IMG/VR virus record: IMGVR_UViG_3300047666_000222
Coordinates: 1-38,398 of that record
DNA length: 38,398 bases
Reading direction: 5' to 3' (one strand)
From: a virus
Every line of letters starts with the position of its first letter. Position 1 is the stretch's first letter. Of the stretch, positions 14,915-23,544 are shown piece after piece. The notes under the pieces are model-generated. The model was not told the origin of the DNA and did not search any database. It was given only the letters and a program-made list of their open reading frames with translations. The translations under genes were made by a program, and so were the position numbers.

Positions 14915-15129
14915 GCAGCGTAGAATCAGAGCCTTATGACTATTGGGCAATGTTTAAACTAAGCGTTAATCACTTAAAAATAGCGCCCTCTGAAGCATGG
15001 AAGCTTGACCTAGTTGAAATATATCAGCTAATTGATAGTCAAAAATCAAACGAAATAGATACAAGCATTATGCTTAATTACCAGCGCATACAAAACGGAG
15101 CGGATAAGTTATGGCTACAGAATCTTTAA
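14890..15129 (+). CDS. -1 frame extension of tail chaperone (gpT-like)
   Basis: This frame has no start of its own and should be made only as a fusion to residues 1-130 of the gene at 14501, giving about 209 residues. After the slip it reads RSGYRGEIGSVESEPYDYWA, then FKLSVNHLKIAPSEAWKLDL and continues to LQNL. The DYWAMF...L..APSEAW..D..E pattern is typical of the T domain of siphovirus G-T fusions. It ends at 15129, overlapping the tape measure start (15111). Confidence 0.82.
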   Translation, partial: RSGYRGEIGSVESEPYDYWAMFKLSVNHLKIAPSEAWKLDLVEIYQLIDSQKSNEIDTSIMLNYQRIQNGADKLWLQNL

Positions 15130-16952
15130 TAGTCGAGCTAGATGCCCGTACAGCCAAGCTTGACGCAAAGTTAAATTCAACTAATGACAGGTTAGATAAA
15201 CTTACAGATAAGACCGACAATGCTGACTCAGGCTTAAGAAAGTTTGGAGGGGGTGCAAAGATTGCCGCAACTCTTATACTGCAAACAGCAGCCGCAGCCG
15301 CAGCACTTGCCGGAGTTATATCAGGAATTGTGGTTTCATCTGCAAGTGGCAGGCGTGAACTTGAGTTACTAGCCAAGCAAGCCAAAACAACCGCCAATGA
15401 TTTTCAAGCCCTTTCTTTTGCTACAAATACATATGGCATCAATGGCGAGCAAATAGCCGACATATCAAAAGACATTGCTGACAAAGTTGGTGAATTTAGC
15501 GCGGCTGGAACTGGTGCGTTTCAAGACTATGCTGACGTAATGAAGCTAACTAAAGATGAGGCAAGGGCAACGGCTCAAGAGTTTGAAGGATTGTCATCTC
15601 AAGAAATACTTGGCACGATGATATCAAGAATGGAAGAGGCTAGCGTATCAGGCGATAAAATGACGTTTGTTTTAGAGTCTTTAGGCAATGACGCATCAAG
15701 ATTAATCCCTTTATTTTCCAATAATTCAAAAGAACTTACAGAGCTTAAAAAGCGGTTTGACGATGTAAATAATTCTTTGCAAATAACAGGAACCCAAGCC
15801 GAAGCACTGCGAGAAGTATCTAACACATTTACGCTAATGACGTCATCAATAGGTAATGCTACAACAGCAATTAGCGCAACCCTTGCCCCAGTATTAGACG
15901 GATTTTTTAATGACATAATTGCTATCGTGCCAGATGCAACGCAGACAATAATTGATTTTATAAACTCTTTTCTTGATGCTGAAAACATATCATCAGTAGC
16001 AGCAGCGCAAAAAAGAATTGAGGATAGCTCGGAAAAAATAGCAGGGTTTACCGCTCAACTAAATGACGAAAGGCAGCGTGCCAAACCCTTAATTAGTGCA
16101 AACCTAAGAGCAGAAAGAGAGACGCTTGTTGAACTTCAGGCTCAGCTAGAAGTACTAAAAGAAAAAGAAAAAAAGCTACAAGATGTAAATCGTTTAAGCG
16201 GTGGACAAATTGGAGGTGAAACAGTAACTCCAATGACCACAACTCCCACTTCTGGCTTAGGCACTGGTGACGAAATACAGGCAATAGCTGACAGGTTTAA
16301 GTTAGAGGAAACATTGCTTGCAGAAAAGTTAGTCAGAGAGCTTCAAATAATTGGAGAAAACGACGAGCTAAAGCTTAAATTAGAACAAGAGTTTGCAGAT
16401 AACGTTGGGCTTATAAGAGAGTCCGCAGAAAAAGAAAAGATAAAAGGAGATATAAAAGGCGCAAAATCTGAGGAAAGAATAGAAGGATTAAAAAGAAACT
16501 TTGCACAACGAACGGCGCAAACTCTTTTATCATCTGCAGCTACAACGCAACAAAAACTATTTTCAATTGTAAAAGATGCAGCTGCAGGGCAAATTGAGGC
16601 GTACGGATTAACGGCAGGAGCTAGGGCACTGGCAGAATTAGGACCAATTGCTGGGCCTCCAGTAGCCGCTAGCTACATCGGATGGTCACAAGTTGCAGCG
16701 GGAATAGTCAGAGCTTTACCATTGGGCGGTGGCGGTGGTGGTGGAAGTGCGCCAGGTAATGCAAGCACACAGACTCAAGCGCCAGCCCAGCCGCAACAGC
16801 AAAACTTTCAGCCTGAAACAACCTCGCTAGAATTAAGTAGTGCAACACAGGGCGGCGGGTCTAGCCTCAACCTAACAATACCAGATGGCGACGACATAGG
16901 CATGGCTTTGGCTAGGTGGATTAAGCAAGCAGAAAAAGAGGGGCGCGTATAA
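15111..16952 (+). CDS. Tape measure protein
   Basis: A 613-residue protein that sets tail length; by the usual rule of about 0.15 nm per residue the tail would be near 90 nm. Residues 1-45 are coiled coil (LDARTAKLDAKLNSTNDRLD), residues about 50-80 are a hydrophobic segment (IAATLILQTAAAAAALAGVI), then a domain with LAKQAKTTANDFQALSFATN typical of tape measures. Long coiled coils follow at 300-350 and 390-470. A C-terminal hydrophobic part, a glycine run and a Gln/Pro-rich linker close it. No peptidase or muramidase motif seen. Confidence 0.9.
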   Translation: MATESLIVELDARTAKLDAKLNSTNDRLDKLTDKTDNADSGLRKFGGGAKIAATLILQTAAAAAALAGVISGIVVSSASGRRELELLAKQAKTTANDFQALSFATNTYGINGEQIADISKDIADKVGEFSAAGTGAFQDYADVMKLTKDEARATAQEFEGLSSQEILGTMISRMEEASVSGDKMTFVLESLGNDASRLIPLFSNNSKELTELKKRFDDVNNSLQITGTQAEALREVSNTFTLMTSSIGNATTAISATLAPVLDGFFNDIIAIVPDATQTIIDFINSFLDAENISSVAAAQKRIEDSSEKIAGFTAQLNDERQRAKPLISANLRAERETLVELQAQLEVLKEKEKKLQDVNRLSGGQIGGETVTPMTTTPTSGLGTGDEIQAIADRFKLEETLLAEKLVRELQIIGENDELKLKLEQEFADNVGLIRESAEKEKIKGDIKGAKSEERIEGLKRNFAQRTAQTLLSSAATTQQKLFSIVKDAAAGQIEAYGLTAGARALAELGPIAGPPVAASYIGWSQVAAGIVRALPLGGGGGGGSAPGNASTQTQAPAQPQQQNFQPETTSLELSSATQGGGSSLNLTIPDGDDIGMALARWIKQAEKEGRV

Positions 16953-17692
16953 TGATAGTTACAACAAGCAACCAGTTGCTAGGCGTTACACCTACAATAC
17001 AAGTCGATCCCGGTGCTGGCGAAGTGCCTGCAAATATTACCAATCCGGATCACTCTCTTACGTACACAAGCGGAACGGCGACGACTGACTTTAGGGTTTC
17101 TTTTGGCGCACAAAGTAATATTAGCTATGTTGCAATATCAGGACATAACGCAGCCCTTACAAGTGCCGGAACAATTGCGATATATAATGGCGCGGCTCTT
17201 GTGCAGTCTGTAACAATATCGCGCAATCATAATTTAATGTTTACGTTTGATTTAACAAACTTTACTGATTTACGTGTAAGTTTTGCGGTTACTCCAAACA
17301 ATCAAACGACGACTGTTAGCTATATTGCAGCAGGAACATATCTTGTAGTGCCACGAGGAGAGCAAGCAGGGTACTCAAGGCAATGGCTTAAGCGTCATTT
17401 GGTAGCTCAGACTAGCACTAACTTATTATCAGCACCTACAGGCTTTACACAGAAGCGGGTTGCCCTGTCTGGAAATCTATCAATCCCAAACCAGACAATA
17501 GATTTTATAGAAACTAACTGGCAAGCATTTGTAGATTTTAGTTTTACACAACCTTTCTTTTTAAAGGAAGATGACGCTAAACAAGAATCGACTTACATTT
17601 GTTACAATCCTAAGCACGAAGTTAACGCGCATCCAGATACGCGAAGTTTGGTTAATGCTACTATGCAATTTAATTCATACAATGGACTTTAA
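16952..17692 (+). CDS. Distal tail protein, putative
   Basis: A 246-residue beta-rich protein overlapping the tape measure stop (TAATG). The start with LGVTPTIQVDPG and the strand-rich middle (RVSFGAQSNISYVAISGHNA) with WLKRHLVAQTSTN and FIETNWQAFVDFSFTQPFFL recall distal tail or minor tail proteins located between tape measure and hub. Such proteins form the ring joining tube to tip. The exact family is not certain. Confidence 0.7.
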   Translation: MIVTTSNQLLGVTPTIQVDPGAGEVPANITNPDHSLTYTSGTATTDFRVSFGAQSNISYVAISGHNAALTSAGTIAIYNGAALVQSVTISRNHNLMFTFDLTNFTDLRVSFAVTPNNQTTTVSYIAAGTYLVVPRGEQAGYSRQWLKRHLVAQTSTNLLSAPTGFTQKRVALSGNLSIPNQTIDFIETNWQAFVDFSFTQPFFLKEDDAKQESTYICYNPKHEVNAHPDTRSLVNATMQFNSYNGL

Positions 17693-17695
17693 TTA

Positions 17696-20101
17696 ATGGC
17701 GTCTTTTGAATCAACTAGGTCGCAGTTTACACAAGAACATTTTGAGGTGTTCGAGTTAGACTTGCCTGTTATTACTGGCACATGCACACAGGGTGCGGCT
17801 AATGGGTTTGGTACTCCGCTGACTTGCGACCAAGCATGGAGCAGTGAGTATAAAACCTATAAATTTACAAATGAAAATGCGCCTTTGTTGCCGGGCGGCT
17901 CAATTTATCGTTACATAACTAAAATAATCGAAAACCCAACAGAGCTTAAACCCGGCAATGGACTATCTGCGCGTGGCTCACTTACAGTAACTTTACGAGA
18001 CTTTGTTGCTGACCCAAATGAAGGCACAGCCGGAGTCACTGCAGCGGTAAAAACACAAGGCACATTTTTGGGCAAGCTCAACGCTCGTCAAATTATGGAG
18101 AACAAAACTGCTAGGTTAAAACTGTATCGTGTGGAGTCTGACGGTACTATTGATTTGGCAGGCGGCGCAGAAGCCCACCATTATATCGTAGAGTCATTTA
18201 GATCAAACGACAACGGCACTTGGACAGTGCAATGCAAAGATGTGATGTCACTAGCTAACCTTGACGAAAAAACATGGCCTCCTACCGCTGGTGGATTCTT
18301 ACGCCTAGATATCAACGAGACTGCAAACGCAATCCCTGTGGACGCCGCCGTTGATTACAGCGCGGCTTTTGCGGTGCGCATTGGTGATGAGCACTTTAGA
18401 ATTACAAGCGTTACAGACAACCAAACATCAACGGCAGCTTTAAACGTAGCAGCAAGAGGCTCAACAATTAACGCACCTGTGTCTGGCGTGTTTTTAACTC
18501 AAACTACAGCAGATAGTCACAGCGCAGGCGATGAAGTATTTATATGTGATTTGTCAGACGATGAAACAATAGACTCTCTTATTACTCGCGTTTTAATTGC
18601 CTCAGATTTTGATACGGCATTAATACCAGCGGCGGCTTTAGCTGCTGAAGTTGCAGAGTGGCACCCAAGCGATAAAATAAACACGCTACACAGTGAAGCC
18701 GAAGACGTAAACGACGTTTTAAACAAGATACTTACCGGCTTTCTAATGGACTTATGGTTTGATCAAATTGACAATGAAATTAAATTATCTGCTATTAGTG
18801 TATGGAAAGAGTCAAGCTCAACTCTTACAGAAGGCAAGCAAATTGATGCTTACACACTTAAACGAACAGCAGCAGAATCATTAAGAGCTAGCCGTGCTTT
18901 TGTTTTGTATGGGAAAAGAGACCTTTCAGACAATGACGATGTTTCTAGCTTTAAAAAAGGCTCTCAAAACGAAAACAATCAAATTATAAGCCCCGCTTTA
19001 TATAAAGAGCATAAAGATAAAAGGTTTAAAAATAACACTTTGATAGGGGTAAACGCAGGAGATTTACTTGTACAAAGATACGTTGCAAGATTTGCATTCA
19101 CGCCATTTAATTACAGTGCATTATCACAAGAAAGGTTTTTAGCCTTTAACGGTGTTAGAGTTAAAACGGGTGATGTAGTCAATCTAAACTCACAATCAAT
19201 ACAGTCTGCAAACGGCTTGCCATCTTCAGAGCTTAGAGCGCAAATAACTAAAATCAAACCAAATTATACAAATTTAGGCAGGACTTACAACGTAACTGCA
19301 ATGTCATATGAGGCGGCATTTGATAACAACTCTGAGATAGTTCTTGATCAACCCCTTAACGGCATTAGCTTTTATACTTTGGCAGGCGCACCATCACAAC
19401 CTACAACAATTACATTTATTCTTGATGGAAACTCATCATCTGGACAAGTTGCAATGGTTGCGGGTGGATTTGCTGCTGGCTCCAAAATAATATTAATCCT
19501 TGTAAATGGATTTGACGGTCAAGCGGATGGCGGCATAGGCGGCTTTGGTGAGTCTTTGTTTTTTGATTCTCAAACATCGCAATGGATTAGTAACGGGCCA
19601 GCACAAAATGGATTTTCTGGCGGCATTGTTTACGATGCGCAAGGTATTGACACCGATATATATTTCAGCGGTGCAACTCCATCAACTGCCTTTCCTACTG
19701 CTGACGGATTTATACGAGCGCCCGGCGGCGGAGGTGGAGGCGGCCCTGCTATTGGCATGGGAACAAATGATTCTACAGGTTATGGTGGTCATGGTGGCGG
19801 TGGCGGTGCTGGTCGTGTTGCTGGCACTGGAGGTATTGGTGGTATTAATGCGGGAGGCACAAGACCTGTAATTGCTGGTACTGCTGGGCAAAGTGGCGAT
19901 ACAGTTGGCGGCGGTGGTCTTGGCGGAACAGGTACACCAACAAGCGGCGGCAATGCCGGAATCTGGGGTGTAGCTGGGGCGTCGGTTACTGGTGGCGGCA
20001 CAGGCGGTGCTGCTGGTAGCGGAATAAAAGACAGTGGTGCAACTGTGACTCTGTTCGGGTCAAGTGCAGCGAGATATATAAACGGAAATGGTGATCACTA
20101 A
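17696..20101 (+). CDS. Tail hub protein with glycine-rich adhesin-like tip
   Basis: An 801-residue protein. Residues 1-560 look like a tail hub/attachment protein: FEVFELDLPVITGTCTQGAA, SLTVTLRDFVADPNEGTAGV and VQCKDVMSLANLDEKTWPP are typical of the minor tail protein that follows the distal tail gene. Residues 565-670 form a beta-rich linker. Residues about 676-780 are extremely glycine-rich (APGGGGGGGPAIGMG, YGGHGGGGGAGRVAGTGGIG), resembling the polyglycine-II sandwich of gp38-type adhesins, and a short SAARYINGNGDH end follows. Probably the receptor-binding tip. The adhesin reading is inference from composition. Confidence 0.82.
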   Translation: MASFESTRSQFTQEHFEVFELDLPVITGTCTQGAANGFGTPLTCDQAWSSEYKTYKFTNENAPLLPGGSIYRYITKIIENPTELKPGNGLSARGSLTVTLRDFVADPNEGTAGVTAAVKTQGTFLGKLNARQIMENKTARLKLYRVESDGTIDLAGGAEAHHYIVESFRSNDNGTWTVQCKDVMSLANLDEKTWPPTAGGFLRLDINETANAIPVDAAVDYSAAFAVRIGDEHFRITSVTDNQTSTAALNVAARGSTINAPVSGVFLTQTTADSHSAGDEVFICDLSDDETIDSLITRVLIASDFDTALIPAAALAAEVAEWHPSDKINTLHSEAEDVNDVLNKILTGFLMDLWFDQIDNEIKLSAISVWKESSSTLTEGKQIDAYTLKRTAAESLRASRAFVLYGKRDLSDNDDVSSFKKGSQNENNQIISPALYKEHKDKRFKNNTLIGVNAGDLLVQRYVARFAFTPFNYSALSQERFLAFNGVRVKTGDVVNLNSQSIQSANGLPSSELRAQITKIKPNYTNLGRTYNVTAMSYEAAFDNNSEIVLDQPLNGISFYTLAGAPSQPTTITFILDGNSSSGQVAMVAGGFAAGSKIILILVNGFDGQADGGIGGFGESLFFDSQTSQWISNGPAQNGFSGGIVYDAQGIDTDIYFSGATPSTAFPTADGFIRAPGGGGGGGPAIGMGTNDSTGYGGHGGGGGAGRVAGTGGIGGINAGGTRPVIAGTAGQSGDTVGGGGLGGTGTPTSGGNAGIWGVAGASVTGGGTGGAAGSGIKDSGATVTLFGSSAARYINGNGDH

Positions 20102-20289
20102 TGATATTGCAAGTACACACAGAAAAAGAATTAATTGGGCTGGTTGAGTCTCTTAAGAAAGAAGTTGAGCAATTACGCATACAAAATAAACCAGATATTA
20201 AAACTCTGAGTAGTCATGATGTTTCAGAGCTAATAACAAAACATGTTACAATTGATTTTGTAAATAAATTATATAAGAAGGGAAAATAA
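20101..20289 (+). CDS. Small coiled-coil protein, 62 aa
   Basis: Coupled on both sides by TAATG overlaps. MILQVHTEKELIGLVESLKK then EVEQLRIQNKPDIKTLSSHD is helical at first, with a hydrophobic/charged heptad pattern. Located between the hub and the fibre gene, it could be a fibre chaperone or small tail component; no family recognised. Confidence 0.72.
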   Translation: MILQVHTEKELIGLVESLKKEVEQLRIQNKPDIKTLSSHDVSELITKHVTIDFVNKLYKKGK

Positions 20290-22232
20290 TGGCTAGTGTA
20301 AACCTATCAGGTTTTTTATTTAATCCAGAAGGCGATCCCGATGTCGGGGCTATTGTTAAGTTTACTTTGCTTACAACCACTGGCCAAACCATCAGCTCTT
20401 CAGAGTCGGAATTAATAGTGCCACCAAACGGCGCTTACAATATAGATATTGTTTATGGAAATTTACGTGTCGATTACATTTCAGAGTTTAAAGAAAGATT
20501 TGTTGCAATTGTAACTGTAAATGCAGACACGACTGCTACCTCTTTACCTGAGCTGCTAAATGCTAATGTCCCGCCAACTAACGCCCAATTGTTACAGTTT
20601 CAGGCCATACTAGCCGATACTGTTGCAGCTAAGGACGCCGCTGTAATTGCTAAGAATGCAGCAGAAGCGGCGGCAGCTACGCTTGACTTAATTAATGACC
20701 TTTCACAAGCTTATGAGTTTGCTACTGTGACAGTCATGCTTGCAAGTGCAATTGCATTTCCGGTAGGAAAGATAATAAATATTAAAGCCCCTGTAAATGG
20801 CGGCTTTGCTTCACCTTCTTTTACCGTTGCTCTTACGTCTAGCGTAACAGCAAGAGCCGACGATATTTTGACTTCGACTGGTTACGCCACAAATTCCTTT
20901 GTCAGAAGCAACCCAGCCGGTAACGAAAGCTTTCTTACAACTGAGCAACTAACAAAATATACTATGACTCCAAACCGTCATGTGTTTGGTCAAGAATATT
21001 TATGGGGAATGCACAAATATATTCTAGACGGCGGTAATTTATTACCCTTAAAACTTATTTGGTCAGGCGATTCTACAACCGCCGGAAATAATGCAGGAGC
21101 GTGGACGCCTTCAGCATTAAGCGGTGTTATGGGTCTTAGATTGGGATTGTGGGAAACTACAAATATTAATTCTGGTCATAGCGGTGAAACTGCAGTTGAT
21201 TGGAATGCGACAAGAGTCGCGGCGGACATTGCAGCTCATGCGGACATGAATTTGTATGTTGCAAGGTGGGGAATTAATGATGGATCTATACACGGCAATG
21301 TCAGCACATACATATCAAACATGGACGCCGCTTTAGGTAAGTTACGAGCTTTTAAATCTGTCACTAATTTGGCGATTGTTGTTATGTCGCCATGCTCTAC
21401 AGATAGCCCGACAACAAATAGAAGCACTGACTGGTACGAGCAGATAATTCCAGAGCTAAGAAAGATATGTCGTAAACATCAGGCTGTGTTTTTTGACACG
21501 TATTCTATGTTTCAAGATTCCAAACAAGGGGCTGGCTTGTGGATGGACAACCCTGGCGGCGCGGGATCAATACATCCTGATGGAACTTTTAACCACACTA
21601 TTATTTGGCCGGTCATGCAAATGACGTTTGAGGATATCATGCATGGCCTAAACCTAGCGTCGAATAATTTTATCAATACCCCGTTTTCAAGTTTAGCGCC
21701 AGGAGTAGCGGTGGTGCCATCCTCGTACACAATGGGGATGTCTCTTTGGACAATACGCACAGCAAATGGGTGGCCGGTTAACGGAAAAATGCGGGTTTGG
21801 AGAAATGGAACTAAAGTTTTTCAAGAAATTTACCAGACTGCGGATGATGATGCGGGCCCAACTGAACAATCAAGACCGGAAATTTATAGGTTTGGTGATA
21901 CTACAGCGAATACATTTTCAAAGTTTTATAACGTTTCAGTTACACCCGCACTTCTCAATAGCTGGGCAGTAGTTGCCGGAAGAACTCCAAAATATACACA
22001 TAAAAAAGACGGAACATGTATATTGATGGGCACCGTTGGGACAGGGACCGATGGGACAACAATCTTCACAGTTCCTGAAGAAATGCGCCCTAGCTCACCT
22101 CGCACGTTTATAGTTGCAACTGATGGTGTTGCAGGGTCAGTAGTAATACTTGCAAATGGTAACGTTCAACCATATATGAACGGGGGAACTTTTGTGAACC
22201 TTGACGGTGTAGTGTGGTCTGCTGGAGAGTAA
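20289..22232 (+). CDS. Tail fibre / tailspike with SGNH hydrolase domain
   Basis: A 647-residue protein. Residues 1-95 form an N-terminal beta domain (SVNLSGFLFNPEGDPDVGAI) likely to attach to the tail; 100-135 is an Ala-rich coiled coil. Residues about 254-450 carry the SGNH/GDSL hydrolase blocks: Ser262 in LIWSGDSTTAGNN, Gly299 in NSGHSGE, Asn330 in ARWGINDGS and His429 in SIHPDG. This domain family removes acetyl or other ester groups from sugars, so it may trim capsule or O-antigen on binding. Residues 455-647 are beta-rich and may bind receptor. The usual Asp three residues before the catalytic His is Gly426 here; Asp420 or Asp431 may replace it. Confidence 0.85.
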   Translation: MASVNLSGFLFNPEGDPDVGAIVKFTLLTTTGQTISSSESELIVPPNGAYNIDIVYGNLRVDYISEFKERFVAIVTVNADTTATSLPELLNANVPPTNAQLLQFQAILADTVAAKDAAVIAKNAAEAAAATLDLINDLSQAYEFATVTVMLASAIAFPVGKIINIKAPVNGGFASPSFTVALTSSVTARADDILTSTGYATNSFVRSNPAGNESFLTTEQLTKYTMTPNRHVFGQEYLWGMHKYILDGGNLLPLKLIWSGDSTTAGNNAGAWTPSALSGVMGLRLGLWETTNINSGHSGETAVDWNATRVAADIAAHADMNLYVARWGINDGSIHGNVSTYISNMDAALGKLRAFKSVTNLAIVVMSPCSTDSPTTNRSTDWYEQIIPELRKICRKHQAVFFDTYSMFQDSKQGAGLWMDNPGGAGSIHPDGTFNHTIIWPVMQMTFEDIMHGLNLASNNFINTPFSSLAPGVAVVPSSYTMGMSLWTIRTANGWPVNGKMRVWRNGTKVFQEIYQTADDDAGPTEQSRPEIYRFGDTTANTFSKFYNVSVTPALLNSWAVVAGRTPKYTHKKDGTCILMGTVGTGTDGTTIFTVPEEMRPSSPRTFIVATDGVAGSVVILANGNVQPYMNGGTFVNLDGVVWSAGE

Positions 22233-22277
22233 TTAAAAATGGCGTCCGCTTGGGGCGTCTAACAATAAGGGATAATC

Positions 22278-22334
22278 ATGGCATATAATAAAGCAAAACC
22301 AAAACCTAAGCCGAAGCCAAGACCTAGAAGATAA
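22278..22334 (+). CDS. Lys-Pro repeat micro-protein, 18 aa
   Basis: ATG 22278 follows AAGGGATAATC. The frame encodes MAYNKAKPKPKPKPRPRR and stops with TAA at 22332-22334. Net charge is very high and Lys-Pro/Arg-Pro dipeptides alternate. The good ribosome-binding site and the biased product suggest a real micro-gene, but its short length keeps confidence modest. A nucleic-acid or membrane interaction is possible. It lies between the fibre and lysis genes. Confidence 0.5.
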   Translation: MAYNKAKPKPKPKPRPRR

Positions 22335-22342
22335 ACTTGTGC

Positions 22343-22348
22343 TACAAT
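22343..22348 (+). promoter_or_regulatory. Putative extended -10 promoter of lysis genes
   Basis: TGCTACAAT (22340-22348) is an extended -10 element 26 bases before the ATG at 22375. No consensus -35 lies upstream. It resembles the TGNTATAAT elements at 783 and 10853 and could drive the lysis block separately. Confidence 0.4.
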
Positions 22349-22374
22349 TAAAACTTAAATAACTAGGAACTGCC

Positions 22375-22476
22375 ATGTCAACTACTAAGACAGACAATAA
22401 AGAAAAGCCAAAAAGCGCACCCGTACCACCTGTTGAAACACCCGATCAAGAAGCGCCTAAAAAGGCCAATGGGTGA
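22375..22476 (+). CDS. Pro/Lys-rich small protein, 33 aa
   Basis: ATG 22375 with CTAGGAACTGCC upstream; the TGA at 22474-22476 overlaps the next GTG (GTGA). The product MSTTKTDNKEKPKSAPVPPV then ETPDQEAPKKANG is disordered, charged and proline-rich. Tight coupling to the following membrane-protein gene supports it. No function known. Confidence 0.55.
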   Translation: MSTTKTDNKEKPKSAPVPPVETPDQEAPKKANG

Positions 22477-22910
22477 TCGACCTATTGTTTTTTGCATTGT
22501 ATGCCGTTGCTATTAGGTTAACTAGTAGCGCGGTTATCCCTGCAGCAGCATTTCTAGCGTCATCATTAATTTATTATGTTGACGCTAGTATGGTTTACAG
22601 AAGTCTTTCTTATGCGGCTATTTATTTAGCCCTAACCCCTTTTGCAAAAACACCAATTGCTTTTGGAATGCTTGCATCATCAATTGTAAATTTATTAGCG
22701 TCTTGTTATTTTGTTAGCTCTTTATATTTAGAAAATTACACCTTATATTTTTTAACAGCTATGACTGTTATAAACGCCTACATATTAATTTCTATTTATC
22801 GAGGATTAACAAATGGAAAACTGGGTGATATACATTGCAATGATTATAATTGCCGCTTGGATATTGGCAACGTACAAGCATTTGAAAAAAAGAGCGAGAG
22901 AAGACCGTGA
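22473..22910 (+). CDS. Four-helix membrane protein, possible holin
   Basis: Starts at GTG 22473 in a GTGA overlap. Residues 1-112 hold about four hydrophobic helices (IDLLFFALYAVAIRL, VIPAAAFLASSLIYYV, YAAIYLALTPFAKTPIAFGM, LYFLTAMTVINAYILISIY). The last 35 residues are read through the start region of the next gene. Position ahead of the endolysin suggests a holin or an accessory inner-membrane protein. No family recognised. Confidence 0.68.
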   Translation: MIDLLFFALYAVAIRLTSSAVIPAAAFLASSLIYYVDASMVYRSLSYAAIYLALTPFAKTPIAFGMLASSIVNLLASCYFVSSLYLENYTLYFLTAMTVINAYILISIYRGLTNGKLGDIHCNDYNCRLDIGNVQAFEKKSERRP

Positions 22911-23025
22911 GCATATTAGAGAAGTTAGGAGACGTTCCACATCAGCTCATGATAAGTTTGAGCGAATCGAGCAGCGGAATAATAAACAAAATAGGGATAG
23001 TAAGCCTGACGACTGGCGGGACTAA
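22813..23025 (+). CDS. Membrane-anchored coiled-coil protein, spanin-like
   Basis: ATG 22813 follows GAGGATTAACAA and lies inside the 3' end of the upstream gene (98 bases shared). The N-terminus MENWVIYIAMIIIAAWILAT is one membrane helix; the rest is charged and helical (KHLKKRAREDREHIREVRRR). This topology resembles an inner-membrane spanin (Rz-like), but no matching outer-membrane lipoprotein is seen nearby, so the role is tentative. Confidence 0.65.
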   Translation: MENWVIYIAMIIIAAWILATYKHLKKRAREDREHIREVRRRSTSAHDKFERIEQRNNKQNRDSKPDDWRD

Positions 23026-23206
23026 TGCCATTGTTACAAATGCTATTGAGACTCAAAATGAAACATGGCTTAGCATTTCTGATGCCGTAGCAGTTGTTTC
23101 TATAATTGGCTCGATTGTATTTATAATTAAACTATCTGCTGATTTTTATTACGCAAGACGCAAGGATAAGCGGGAGCAGGAGTTACACGATAGGCAGATG
23201 AAATGA
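22907..23206 (+). CDS. Small membrane protein, holin-like
   Basis: Starts at GTG 22907, preceded by GAGAGAAG, and overlaps the upstream gene in another frame by 119 bases. Residues about 55-80 (ISDAVAVVSIIGSIVFIIKL) are a membrane helix, followed by a charged tail (YYARRKDKREQELHDRQMK). The topology of one helix plus a charged cytoplasmic tail fits a small holin. A later internal start is possible since the first 35 residues come from the overlap. Confidence 0.62.
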   Translation: MSILEKLGDVPHQLMISLSESSSGIINKIGIVSLTTGGTNAIVTNAIETQNETWLSISDAVAVVSIIGSIVFIIKLSADFYYARRKDKREQELHDRQMK

Positions 23207-23544
23207 CGCTTGGGCAAAAGCAAGAGTTATTCAGTAGGCTTTTAGTAAAGCTTATGGACTTTATACACACTAGAGACCATGAAATTAGAGGCGGTGACTG
23301 GTTTCGCGACCCTAGAATGCATGGGCATATTGGGGATAAAAAAGGTTACGGCCATAGAAACTCAGCTCACAAACTTAAAATTGCATGTGATTTAAACATA
23401 TTATTTGACGGCAAACTATTCACGACCGACAAAGAGCACGAACCATTTGGGATTTACTGGGAATCATTGCACCCGCTTTGCAGATGGGGCGGCAGATTTA
23501 ACGATGGTAATCATTACTCGCTTGAACATAATGGGAATAAATAA
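23203..23544 (+). CDS. Endolysin, M15-family peptidase
   Basis: A 113-residue zinc peptidase that cuts peptide cross-links in peptidoglycan. Zinc ligands His56 and Asp63 lie in SAHKLKIACDLNI (SxHxxxxAxD pattern) and His104 in GRFNDGNHYS; WGG just before is also typical. The size fits single-domain L-alanyl-D-glutamate or D-Ala-D-Ala peptidases of phages such as T5. Coupled to the upstream gene by ATGA. No signal peptide, so it needs a holin for release. Confidence 0.88.
   Translation: MTLGQKQELFSRLLVKLMDFIHTRDHEIRGGDWFRDPRMHGHIGDKKGYGHRNSAHKLKIACDLNILFDGKLFTTDKEHEPFGIYWESLHPLCRWGGRFNDGNHYSLEHNGNK

Noticed and set aside
19682-20001. Long reverse-strand open frames in the glycine-rich hub tip
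   Set aside because: They are shadows of GC-rich glycine codons and lack ribosome-binding sites.
22233-22277. Terminator after the tail fibre gene
   Set aside because: The GGCGTC elements there are direct repeats, not inverted, so no hairpin forms.
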